DNA from: Ancylostoma caninum
Lineage: Eukaryota; Nematoda; Chromadorea; Rhabditida; Ancylostomatidae
NCBI GenBank assembly: GCA_037903475.1
Contig: JBAJFG010000240.1
Location: 496,001-560,000, forward strand
DNA length: 64,000 nucleotides
Reading direction: 5' to 3'
This document shows, piece after piece, positions 1-11,200 of the stretch (its first letter is position 1; every line of letters starts with the position of its first letter). The notes under the pieces are model-generated. The model made no database searches. It worked only from the letters and a program-made list of their open reading frames with translations, and was not told the origin of the DNA. The position numbers and the translations under genes are program-made.

Positions 1-56
1 TCACTACAGTATTACTGCGTAGTTTTTGCGTGAAAGCAATGAAACATACCCTTTAC

Positions 57-3000
57 CTAATCTCCTGCCTTCTTCATCAGAAATCATTGAAGAACTCAAC
101 CTCAATTTTACTAGGGCTTTCTGAGAGCAAGCTGAGTCACCTTAGTGAGCCGAAGGCAGTTTCAAAACCTGTTTAAGTTTTACTTACTTTCGTACGGCAA
201 ATGCCAGATACATAGGCGTGATCAGTTCATCTCTAACGAAAAGAATTCGACTGCTATCGTCAACTAGTGACTTTCGATGTGGGGCCATGTCTTTCGGAAG
301 TGCACCAAAGACGAAATGTTGATCCTTCGTCGCCAAAACTGGTATAAGTAAAGAGACCTCGAGCTCTTTAACCAGAGACCTGAAATAATGCGAATTTTGT
401 TATGATTCTAGGAGAGATGTTCTCAATCCCTTATGGAACTAATATTGGCTCCTGGAGGCTCATAAGAATGGCTAAGGGCCGAGAATTGCGCGCTTTTACA
501 GGATTTGCTGCCTTTGAGTGAGGATTTTTCTTACAAGTATTCTAACTTTGAGATGAATTCCTGCACGAAGCTCGCAAACGTTGCATATGATGAGCAGCAC
601 CGTTATACTCCTTGGTCCAAAGGGAGGGTTGAAAGCTACAGAGCAGCACGGAGACCAGCCAAAACGCCGGAAAGTGGGGTTTCGGTTTTTCGATTTGGTT
701 TGATAGTAAATAGAATTGGTAGGCTCTTTTGCTGTATTGTCAGGTCGCAAGTGAACTATAGCTTCACCTACAACACTAAAACCATTTAGCGAAAAGATTT
801 AGGAAGAACTGTATTTTATTAATAATCAGGCAACAGAACCAAATTCTCACTTTTTTTGGAGTCTCTTCAATCTCTCACACTGACTTGGGCGGCAATAGGA
901 GAACGGTGAGTAGCCATTTATGGGAACAATCATTTTCCATCCCTTAACGAAACATATCACGATAGCTGTGCATGGAATATACAGTGTTGCAGCTTACGTG
1001 GTATTCCATTGCATCCATAGCTTCATCCAGATTGGTAAACAACGATCCACGGTAACGTGTTAGCATTAGCAGGCCGCGAAGCTTTGTCTCAAAAGAACGA
1101 CTTCAAATTCATTGCTTTGGTGAGATACTTCAGCTTTTGGAGGATCTAATGCGCAAATTTGCTGTGGGTAGTTTGCCAACCCTTGCGATGATATTTCTAA
1201 CTGTCACAGCAGCCAGTTTCTTCTTGGCACTATCCTTATACAGCTCAGACGGAAATAGCATTTATTGCAGAAATTTGGCATAATAAAATACGCATAATTA
1301 ATACAGTCGCCCTCCAGGACCGGTTGGTCGGCTCCAGAACAGCTCTCCGATCACAAGCACAAAGAAACGAGTTTCTAACAATATAGAAAATTCTGACCGA
1401 AACCGTATAGCCACATGTGTGTTGTATGACTTTGTTTTTGTCAGATCTGCTAGGCATATGCCAATGACCAAAAGAAGCAAAGAAAAGTCGAAGACCCGAT
1501 GGCCTTACGAAATTGCGAGATTTCTCCAGAAAGAAGCGAAGGAACTCTGCGAAAACTGGACCACTATGCTTGATCGGTGCATGAACAGATCTGCTGAACT
1601 CTTGGAGAAAGAAGTCAGACACATTCTCCGCTACGCCAATAAAGAGAAATCAATAAATACAGTACGGAAATGTAGTTGAAGCTCATGTTAGGCTAACATC
1701 GGAGATGGAGAAGGAGAATTCAGCATTCACCGGATTGCTTCAGCAGTCTGAGAAAGGAGCTTGCTGGACTTTTCTAAGCACCATCGGTGAGATAGACAAA
1801 GCGAATCAGCACGTCCCACCATTTAGAAGGGGAGACTATTCAGCTCCGACTCGGACTCTTCTCCCAAACATGTGTATCAACCTTGGCGAGACATCTGACG
1901 TTGCTGAATACTTAACCCCCCCCCCCCCCACCTCTAGGAACGCAAGAAAAGCTACGATGTGATACAAATATTCGTTTTTGTATTACTTCAGCTAATGTTA
2001 TTCATTCTTGGGCTTTACCTTCAATATCTGTTAAGTTAGATGCTATAAGTGCTATTTTAAGTAAGTACGTTATGTTATATGTTTCCAATAGTAGGTGTAT
2101 TTTATGACCTTCGTTAGTTTTGCCACCTGAATGCCACGCGTGAGCTCCTTGAAGCGACCTGCTCGGCTTACGTAAACTGGCGCATCGTTGACCCGGAGTC
2201 CCATACAAACAGAACTATTGCAACGAATAGCGTGGACAGCGTCATACGTATGTATATAATGATTATTTGTTTTCTACTTGCTGCTGTGATTGATTATCGT
2301 CGATTACACAAGATGAGACTTATCACAGAGGTTTCTGTGAGAGCTGCCTTCAAAAACTTAGAACTTGTAGCAACGCGGGAGAGAAACCAGATCATGAAAA
2401 AGAACAATTTACCTCGTAGTACATTATTATCGCAAAACTAAACCACAGCCAAGCGCACGTTAAAATGCTCACACATATGGGCCCGTTCAGATTCAACTGA
2501 TGTTGTTTCAAAAGTCCTGAAAGTATGCTGTGGAAGAGGAAAGAAGATTAATGGAGACATTGCTGTAATACGAGCTATTCGGAGGAGGTCTCTACATGAC
2601 AACGAGGAACAGACGAGATTTCATACATGAAAGGCAATAATAGTACGAACTGAGAGACACTGAATTTTCTTACCGAAAAATGTTGACATTATGAACCTTG
2701 GTAGAGACCAATGACTGCTGTGAAATACTCTCGTGTAGAAGAAAAGAAGGACAGCCACAGTCAAACTGCTCAGTATTAGAAGCAAAAGTGCCTGAAGTGA
2801 ATATGGGCTATTCCGTCCCTACACTTCCCTGAATACCCTCCTTTTTCTGCATGTTTTAGAGAGGATTTGACAGCTGTGCCAGCTGTTTCTGTCTGAGCCC
2901 ACTTTTTTTGTTATTCACAAATATCTGTCATCTACAAGTTCTCGCACTTTGTGCAGTAAGATCTGATTAGTAGGGGCGCTCATGCACCTGAAGCAACAGT

Positions 3001-4369
3001 TAAGCATGAAATTGAATTTGCAGTGTCCCCTTGATAAGCTAGAAAGCATTCCATTATTTCAAAACTTGATCAGGCTTACTTATGAGGGAGCGGAGGCAAT
3101 GCGGCAACTCCCACAGTGAAGAATGTGCAGAATGTGGCAGATGAACCAAAAGGCATCCCGAATTCCCCACAAGAAAAAGAGTAAAAGACGAGTTACTGGC
3201 ATTTCTCGCGTTTCTATACGCATTCATGAGAAACTTAGTAATCAATCAAGTAGTCATCTGGAAATTCTTTTATTGTAAAATTCTCAAAATTGGTCCTGCG
3301 GTGGTACGCTGTCTGTAAGGGCTTTGCTCTGAAATGCAGATAGGTGCTGCTGCCGCAGGTCAATAACTTGAATGGGGGCAAGGAAAAGTGGTAAATGGTA
3401 TCGTCAAATCGAAAGACTGCTCAACGGTTCTCACAAGAAGAAAAATTTTGTTGTAAGTTTTTTCATGATATTAATGTTGAAAACGTCATTCCCAGCGAGA
3501 AGCGGTACCGTCCCTCGAGCAACGAGGTCACGATCGCTTATCAAGAAGTATTTTTCGCATATATTCGCTCACATCATCTAATATTTCTATATACTTTAAA
3601 TGTTCTCATATTTAGGATATGCCGTACTTCGCAATGGCACTTTTGCCGTGACCGTTCAGCCCCAGCAGTTTTCATCCAACGCCAGAATTTCTCTGGCGGG
3701 AATTATGTGATAAAACATGAACTAACAGTTTTTCATCATTTTCATTACGAAAAATGCTTCCCAGTTCACATTTTGTCAATCGCACATCTCGTCAACTGCG
3801 GAAGTGCTATTATTAGTACGTACCGGTAGTTGAAACGAACTTAAAATGTAGTCGACCACTTCAAGCTGCGCAATCTCTCGGACATAGTATCCAACGTAGA
3901 GAAGTCCGATCGGTAATGAGAAGTCCACCTACAAGCACAAGTTCTCCTTGCAGTGTTGAACAATAAGAATAAGATCTCAGCGGCTTGCCTTTTCCATCCT
4001 ATCCCGTTGTTGAACGATAGCAAAGATAGTTATATCTGCTGTACCATTTCCTAGCTGAAAAGGAGTAACAATAACGCAAAATAATCCTATGTGGACATAT
4101 GAAATATAGTGCCATCGCTATCATTTCGTCGATTTCCATTCTAGTCGGGACTATGGTTGCAGTAGCGTTCACCAGTTGTAAACAAAGACGTAGGAATTCA
4201 ACCTCAAATCAGATCTTCGAGTTCAAATCTGAAAATCTGGACTGCAAAAGGCAAAATTGGTTACCTCAGCACCAGGGTGTGGGCAGTCCATGCTCACACA
4301 ATTATCCATAACCACGTATGGAAATTCCGTGCGCACGCCAACAGCAGTTAAGTTGTACTTGAATTGCAT
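57..4369 (-). CDS. IR-like ionotropic receptor gene, left copy (3' end broken or outside window)
   Basis: Paralogue of the genes at 8298-22273 and 24999-28946. Exons, 5' to 3': 4369-4265, 4202-4113, 4054-3989, 3928-3824, 2791-2674, 2516-2413, 1087-998, 942-851, 379-188; a further exon near 116-57 is uncertain. Seen: ligand-binding half S1 with MQFKYNLTAVG and MDCPHPGAE, then LGNGTADITIF and RMEKVDFSLPIG; a hydrophobic segment (SLTVAVLLFFY); the M3-like segment GPICVSILTCAWLWF; then S2 with RYRGSLFTNLDEAM and DELITPMYLAFAVRK. These match the order of iGluR/IR proteins: ligand-gated cation channels of the plasma membrane. Exon lengths equal those of the other copies except for a one-codon deletion in the first exon and a two-codon insertion in the ninth. 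The exon that should follow AFAVRK (about 116-57) has the expected phase and length but two in-frame TGA codons, so this copy may be a pseudogene. The start Met is conserved among copies, but no signal peptide is visible. Confidence 0.72.
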
Positions 4370-6459
4370 CCGTCAGATTTAAATTCAGACGAATATTTGC
4401 CAAATATCAGAAGCAAATGGTCTAATACTCAGAGGATTCCTAAACGCCACGCTCACGAAAATTTTCCTCATCGAAGTCTCAGCTTAATCTTGGGTTCTCG
4501 ACTACGTTAGGTACGCATAAAATAGTTCTGTTAGAACTCATAGAAAAACTATTATTGAGTGTTTTCAATTCACTGTGTAAGACCAGGTTGGTCGAGTTGC
4601 TCGGAGCAAAAAAACTGTAGTGCTGCCCTTTCCGTCGCGTATTTTCTTGACGCATCTGGAAAATTGGATTTGAGCCTTCTATGTAGAATGAAAAAGACAG
4701 AAGTCGGAAAATGGAAGAACGTATGCCGCACAGACGTATCTACAAAAAAAAACAAAATCATGGTGTAAAGCGCAATAAGAAATAATGCAAATACACAACA
4801 TGCGCAGAAAGATGGACCAAGCGGATGATATGAGCTGAAAATGGCAAGCAACTCCTGAAAAGTAAGAATTGGAGGGAAACAAGCCAATACAGCGTGAGAG
4901 TGGTAAAGTGCGGAAAGCACAACTTTTCATTGCGAAACTGAACGATTAAAAGGGAAAACAGCTGTCAAGCGCAAACACTGGATGAGGGCAATTTATACTG
5001 GATGCGTGCGACTGACGCGCGTGCGTCTATATGATGAAGAATAGGACCCAGTCGCATCGCAGTCGCAGCTCAGACGCACGCGATTACGGCCTCGCGGCGG
5101 CCGCACGCTCTTTTCACTGAGGATGTACATGCCGTGTTGACCAGTCTTCATGGAAAATCCCTTGCAAATGGATGCGTGCGACTGATGAGCGGCTGAAGCA
5201 CGCACGCAGCTAGTTTAAATTAGAGGGCTATCTTGTCTAGCCCTTTATATCCTGAGAGTGCAGCTGCCTTCAGCGATTTAACTTGCATAGAATTAACTAT
5301 TGTCGAGACCTCAAAAGTTTATAGTTTCGGACATGAAAATTATCGTGGTTGCTGCCATTACGTTTCCTATGACAAATGTATAGTTGCTCCTCTAATACAA
5401 TTGAAATAACAGAGGACAGAGAGCCGGCATGTAGTTGCCAGCACACGTCGAGGCCTCGCACAGTTGTTTTTACGTGCGACAGTAGTCCTTTCTCCACAAA
5501 TTTGTAATGCAAGACACTTCTTAACAAGCGTTCTAGGCTTAGATTGCATGTGCTGTTTCGGCGATCTAGCTTTTCACACAGGTAAGCATGTGCGATTGTG
5601 TTTACGTACAAATTGCAGGTGTCAGCTCGTTATGGTGCAAGTTGAGACTAGATGGTGTTAACACTTTCATTATTCCATCGCATGAACACTAATTCAAGTT
5701 CTTATTAGCTGAGATGTGATTTTTGTGAGGTCTCAGCTCTACTCAGCAAACCTCTTCTGGTGAATTTCTTCGCAGATTTTATAGGGCGTCGAGTATCTGC
5801 CCACCTTCACTTTCTACACCGAGTACTGAACTCGTGCAATGCGAATCTGAAAAAAAAAACGAAGCTCTACATTTTTATAGACTACCTATTACTGCCTGTA
5901 TCGTATATCCATCAATTATTTACTGCCTGCTTCGTGTGCGATGAATGTATACCAATATGGTTGTACGCGAAGCACTTAATTTTGTATTATATTTCCAGGT
6001 TTCTCAAGGAATTCACTGTTACTCTTTAAACCGAGCCAGATATCAGCTTTTAGGCTTTCATTTCCGTGTAGGTTATGGTTCTCTTCTGTACCCGAATTAG
6101 TTGAGCGCTTTACAATTAATAAAATAGAGTAACTCAACTTACACATTCTGCATCGAATGCGCTGTGTGACCGCTGAAACTATACCGAATCCTTGAAAAGG
6201 AACTCTAAGAACAGTCAACTGTCGATGCATGAAGAGCGCTTTATCTAAAGTTTATATGCATAGATAGTGAGGAATTCCATTTGATTGAATGAAAAAAATG
6301 ACTAAATGGCTGAGTTCATCTTATCAGAATGAAGGTTTGACTTTCTTTGAGCTTTGCATAGTGAATCCGCGACTAAACCGAAGCCTTAGCCGTTCAATAA
6401 AAGATCTATACAAATCTTAACCTGAATTCATCTTATTATGAACGTGTGCGTATAGCGGT
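4370..6459. other. Intergenic stretch without a supported gene
   Basis: This lies between the left receptor gene and the remnants at 6460-7140. Open frames here are short, overlap on both strands and show no recognisable domain. The one structured part is a CpG-rich block at about 5000-5225, listed separately. A promoter or 5' exon of the left receptor may lie just above 4369, but I cannot point to one. Confidence 0.5.
5000..5225. repeat. CpG-rich block with direct and inverted repeats
   Basis: The 16-mer GGATGCGTGCGACTGA occurs at about 5000-5015 and again at 5170-5185. Between them GCGTGCGTCT (about 5019) is matched by its reverse complement AGACGCACGC (about 5070), so the first half can fold. 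The base composition is far richer in CpG than the flanks. This may be a small inverted-repeat element; no clear target duplication was found. Confidence 0.4.
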
Positions 6460-6618
6460 CCTTTTCTTCCCGATTTGCTCAAAATTCCTTAAAATCGGGT
6501 AGAAAAGCTGCTAGAAATTGCACAAAAGCAGCAGAATACATAGGTTACAGCACGCGCAGAGCGGTGCGCGACGTCCTTCTCGAGGCCGCAGATAGGCCAA
6601 TGCCATTGACGTCCACTG
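6460..6618. repeat. Truncated copy of the CAGTGAGCG MITE family
   Basis: The right end (GACGTCCACTG followed by TA) and the inner part with TCTCGAGGCCGC and GGGTAGAAAAGCTGCTAGAAAT resemble the two full elements at 62435-62691 and 63626-63888. The left inverted end is not recognisable, so this is an old, partly lost copy. Confidence 0.5.
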
Positions 6619-6797
6619 TATGGAATTCAGTAAATAGATGAATAAGATAAGTGAACTCATGCAATCGTCTGAGCGAAAAGGGCTTGCCTTGGCTAGTTTT
6701 ACTTGTACACTAACAGAAAGGTAGCTGTTCCGGAGATAAACAGTGGTGGGATTGCTATCCTTGCGTAACATGTCTTTGTACACTGCATTACTATTAT

Positions 6798-7140
6798 TTA
6801 GTTCCTCTGTTGGGCCCATCGGGCGAAGAACTTTCTCCATTGCTGCCGGTCTGAAGCTAGCGCTTCGCCTCCTTCTCTGCAAATATCCATCAATTCAAGG
6901 TCATTGATGAACGTTCGCCGCCATATGTTCCGAGGTCGACTTCTGGATCGTTTGCCTGTAGGGGGAATCCGTGACATAAAACGGAAACCTCTGCTGCTGT
7001 CTCCGTAGATTGTGGCCATCAAGATGAAGACGTTGCGCAATGATAACGTGCATGCTGTTAGTATTGCTGCGTCGTAGCATTTTCTCACTGATTACACGGT
7101 CAACGTAGAGTATTCTCATAAATCATCGTAAGCAGCCTTG
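6798..7140 (-). pseudogene. Non-LTR retrotransposon (LINE) 3' remnant
   Basis: In one minus-strand frame the translation contains KRSRSRPRNIWRRTFINDL, then a short acidic stretch and ALASDRQQWRKFF. This is the pattern found at the C-terminus of many non-LTR reverse transcriptases (an R-G-R-P-x-x-x-W block followed by D-R-x-x-W-R). A second frame just upstream carries QRLHLDGHNLRR, like the (R)W.GH(V.R) block that precedes it, so the copy is frameshifted. No catalytic reverse-transcriptase motif is left. Identified by pattern only. Confidence 0.6.
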
Positions 7141-8244
7141 ATGTACACCACATAGTATATAAATTATTTTTATACCCATTCAACGCGCGTGGGAAGCTAA
7201 GCAAGTTAAACGATTCAATCGGTAGAGAATCACGGCTTCTGAGGATACTGCCCCAAAACTAGTGAGATCTTCATGTATTTCCGGCTCTCCTGTGGACTCT
7301 TTAGGGTGTTCCACTCACATTTTGAAACAGCAACATTGAACTTACAAAATATAAACTAAAGGATCAGAATCTTGCACAGCGTCACCGCAATTATGAATGA
7401 CCCTGTATACTTTTTTAGTTTTGTTCATTTTTTGTGTCCGCTTTCAGCACCAACTTGAGGTGAAAAGTTTATGTATAACAAAAATCTTTGCAACAGGAGG
7501 GCAAGCACTCTTAATCTGCTAGGTGGATGTTTACTTTTTTTGCTGTTTTATGGCACTTTTTTAAAAATTTTCTCTCTAGAACTAATACTACTAAATATGT
7601 TTGGTGATATTATAATTATGTCGCAATCATTTGAAACGTTGATTACTCCTCAGCTTCCTGAACCAAGGATCAACAAGCTCTGCCTGGCGTCGTCTCATCC
7701 ATCACTTGCAGACTTGGGCCTGGGTTTTACGTTTGAGTTTCGTACCAGAGCAGAGAAGTACCTATTTGGCCCAACCCAGAATAACCTATTTTAGCTACGT
7801 TGCCGAGGCTGATCCTGTTCACATTTACAACTGAAGTTCACGTTTTTATTTATCTGTAATAAATGCACCTTTATTAACCCATTCGTAGGTAAATTCCAAT
7901 TCTCCTTTCGTTAAGATTGAAGACTGAAGACTAACAACTGAAGCGGCGATCAATTTCGGGGAAGTCTCTATAGACTATTTACGAATGGATCACTTCCTTC
8001 AACACTGATTATGTTTGTGTTGTGTACATACTCATTAGCTATGTGTTTTACTGCGTCTTTCTCTTATTCAATTGTCGCAATTGTTGTCTTTCCGTTCTGT
8101 TCTCAATTTTTCCTGCCAACTCTACTGTTACTGTCATTTACATCGCTGTATTCCATTTGGCGCGCTTCAAGTGCATAAATTAAATAAATAAATGTTATGT
8201 TACTTGAGAACGTATGTGATAGAACAAAAGAAATAATAGAAGGG
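7141..8244. other. Intergenic stretch, no supported gene
   Basis: The 107-codon frame at 7471-7794 (plus) has no recognisable domain and low-complexity hydrophobic content. A short inverted pair (CCATTCGTA near 7877 and TACGAATGG near 7981) could mark a small hairpin or MITE of about 115 bp. Nothing else is supported. Confidence 0.4.
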
Positions 8245-8250
8245 TTTATT
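8245..8250 (-). terminator. Poly(A) signal of the middle receptor gene
   Basis: AATAAA on the minus strand, 48 nt past the TAG stop at 8298-8300, the usual spacing for a cleavage/polyadenylation signal. Confidence 0.6.
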
Positions 8251-8297
8251 TCAAGAAAAAAAAACAGGAGATGAGGTCAAAATGTAGCTACAAGTCT

Positions 8298-11200
8298 CTA
8301 AAATGGACAGGAGCTATTCTCTCTGAAGTCCATTTGAGATGATCCTAAATTTCCCATAAGCAGATAAGGTGGTATCTCCGATCTGCGAGATCTTCTGCGA
8401 ACCACAGTACCCGTTTGTAAACTCTCTTCAGTTGCAATGTTTAGTGACGGGAGCTCGAAACACTCCTCACTTTGCTCTGATGGGAAAGGAGCGGTGAAGA
8501 AAAACTTCCGACAAGCAGCATTTACACGATCCAAGAGCAATTGACCATGGCGAAAGTAAAGTATCTCTGAAAATTAGTTATAAGACCAAAACGCGTACAA
8601 TTCCGTTCCACACACTCCCAAAATGAGACATTTGAACGAGTTTCTTGAGTTATATAGGAATTCTTCTTGTCTTAGCTTTCTAATGTAGAGTGGGCTTGTC
8701 ATAATCTCAGTAAACCTCGGGAAGTTTCGGTATGGTCAAAGATTCCCGAGTTTGAGCAATTTAGACTCGACATCCCGCTATTCCCGGACGAGTTGTAGCG
8801 TGACAAGAATCACCTAATTTCGCCTGCAATTACTCAGCTTTCCGATGATAAAGTCTGTTCCCCGTATCTACTCCGCAAATTTTGTATTGTAAGAATTGTA
8901 GTGGCCCTTCTCCTTCTGTTCTTCCCTTGTCACTCCTTAATCGTCATTTTTTCAGCTCATAACGTCCAATTTCCTCTCATTTTCTCTAATTGTATCACTT
9001 TCTTTTTGTCCTTCTCCTTGAGTTCCTGTTTTTTCTTAGAAACACTTCTATTGTAAGAGCCGGAAGAAAAGAAAGTGTAAGTTTCCAACAGGTATCAAAC
9101 CGATCCAACGGAATTGAGACCACAGCACGACAAGACACAATGAATTTATTCAAAGCAAATAAAAACCAGTACAAAAATGCAATAATGCGAAAAAAATACA
9201 AAGCAGTTCAATCCAGAAGAGTCCCAAGAGCAGAGGCGGTGGAGCTCGGATGAGGCGAGAGATTTCTTCAGGAAGCAATCAAAATCTCGGTACTGTGTTT
9301 ACGTCGTGCCACGGAGGCGCTGACTAACAGAAATCAGAAAAAGCCACTCAGGCTCAAAAGGAGAAGTTGCTCTTGGCAAGCCACACAGGCGTTGCCCCAC
9401 AGGAAAGAAAGAGAAAGCAAAAAACTTCTTCCGAATGATTTTCCTTTCATAGCATCCGGAATCCCGCCTTTTCTGGATTCCCGCCTACACCGCCCGCCGT
9501 TTTAGCGGGAGGTGCCTGGGTTGATCTGCGTGATCAACCGCAGGGGTGGACATGCCCCCCCTCCTATAAGTTGACGCCCTCGTCAACCGGTCAGGCCCTA
9601 TCTGCGGCAGGTGAAAATTATGGGCCCTCCTCCTAATCACCTCATACAAGTGTTTAGCCGCCGCTACCCCTGGGTATGTGAAGTAATACTGAAAAGCATT
9701 TTCAGGACTACCCGCATCAAGTAAAATTCTTCCATCAATAACTCTATTACAAGCTGTCACAAGCAATTGATCAGGATTAGCGAATTTTCCCACTATCGCA
9801 TCCAGTGTCATCCACACCTTGCGCATCGCCATCCATTTTTCCCTCCTGGCATCCGTTATGGGCGTCCACGCAGTGATGAGCTTACCGCCTGCTTCCAAGT
9901 GATTCTTCATCAGTTTCACTATTTCTTCGATAACCTCCCTTTCTCCTTTAGACTCCATAGGGTATACTACCAACCACGTTCCAAAGGATGTCCAGCTTTC
10001 CAGCACTTCCTGTAATTGCGCAAATGAGGTCGCCACTCTTGTGACCAATCCAGCCCTTGGTCCGTCCTTCTCGAGTAGAAACGCCGATTCCGGAGCGGCG
10101 AAACCGGTCGGTCCTTCTTTGGGAGTCCGGTTCTTCTTTGCTTCCGACGCAATTTCTTCCTTCACTCTAGCAAATGCCACTCGGTAGAAGTCCTCCACAC
10201 AGTTGTTCTCTATCGCGACGTGCTTCTCGATGCTATTCGTGGAGCATATGAACTCTGTCCATTCCGTGCAATTTTCGTATGCAAGCAAAAGTATCCGGAA
10301 AAGCGCTTCTGCGTCGAGGCACACTACCCTGTCCTTGTGCAGCTTGATCTTTTCCGCCGTGGTCAGATCGCTCCTAATGAAAATACTGGCTGTTTGCCAC
10401 GCTCCCCAAAGGTCCGAAATCGGTCGCCTTGCATACGCTCCCGGAAACGATATTCCCTTGATGTCGCCCAGCTTGGCTTCCGAGAAACACTCGTCCAGGC
10501 ACTCATATTGAAGATGGCCCTTCTCCGCCGGACTCGTTATCCGAGCACCTCTGAAATGTTCAACATAATTTTTGCACACTCTAACTCTCGGTTTTCTTCC
10601 TCTGCGACCTCTAGCATGCTCTGTATCAATTCTATCATCGCCTATCGAACTAGGCACAACTCTTAGCTGATCAAACTGGATTCGCAATGGTTCGCTGTTT
10701 TCCCCAATCCGCGTTACTAAAGCTGAGTTCTCGCTCACTTCGAGTACCCTGAACGGGCCCGCCCACTCACTTACAAGTTTAGGATGGGAGTTTTTGGCTT
10801 TCTCGTTAGGTGATAAAACATAAACGCGTTCTCCAACTTTTGGGAACTTCTTCCTCTCAACTTCATGCCTACTGTCGTACGCGTTTTTCACCTTTTCCCG
10901 GACACGATCATTATATTCCCTTACTCTCTCATGCGTTTCCGCCACTGCCTGCAATATTTCCGCCTTATATTCCTCCATAGTTTTGTCCATCGAATACCAT
11001 GATATTCCCCCATTCGGAATAGTCACTGAAGGGAAAACCGGGTCCATTCCATGCAGGACAAAATAAGGGCTCTCTCACGTCGCGCTGTGCGGTGTCATAT
11101 TGTAGGCCATCATACAAAACGGTAGCCTACTGTCCCACTCTGCTGGAATAACCGTTGAGCGCCTCAGCATGGCCACTATCGTGCCATTTAACCTCTCCGT

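Noticed and set aside
3395..3829. 144-codon plus-strand frame
   Set aside because: It overlaps a receptor exon on the other strand and an AT-rich intron; no domain.
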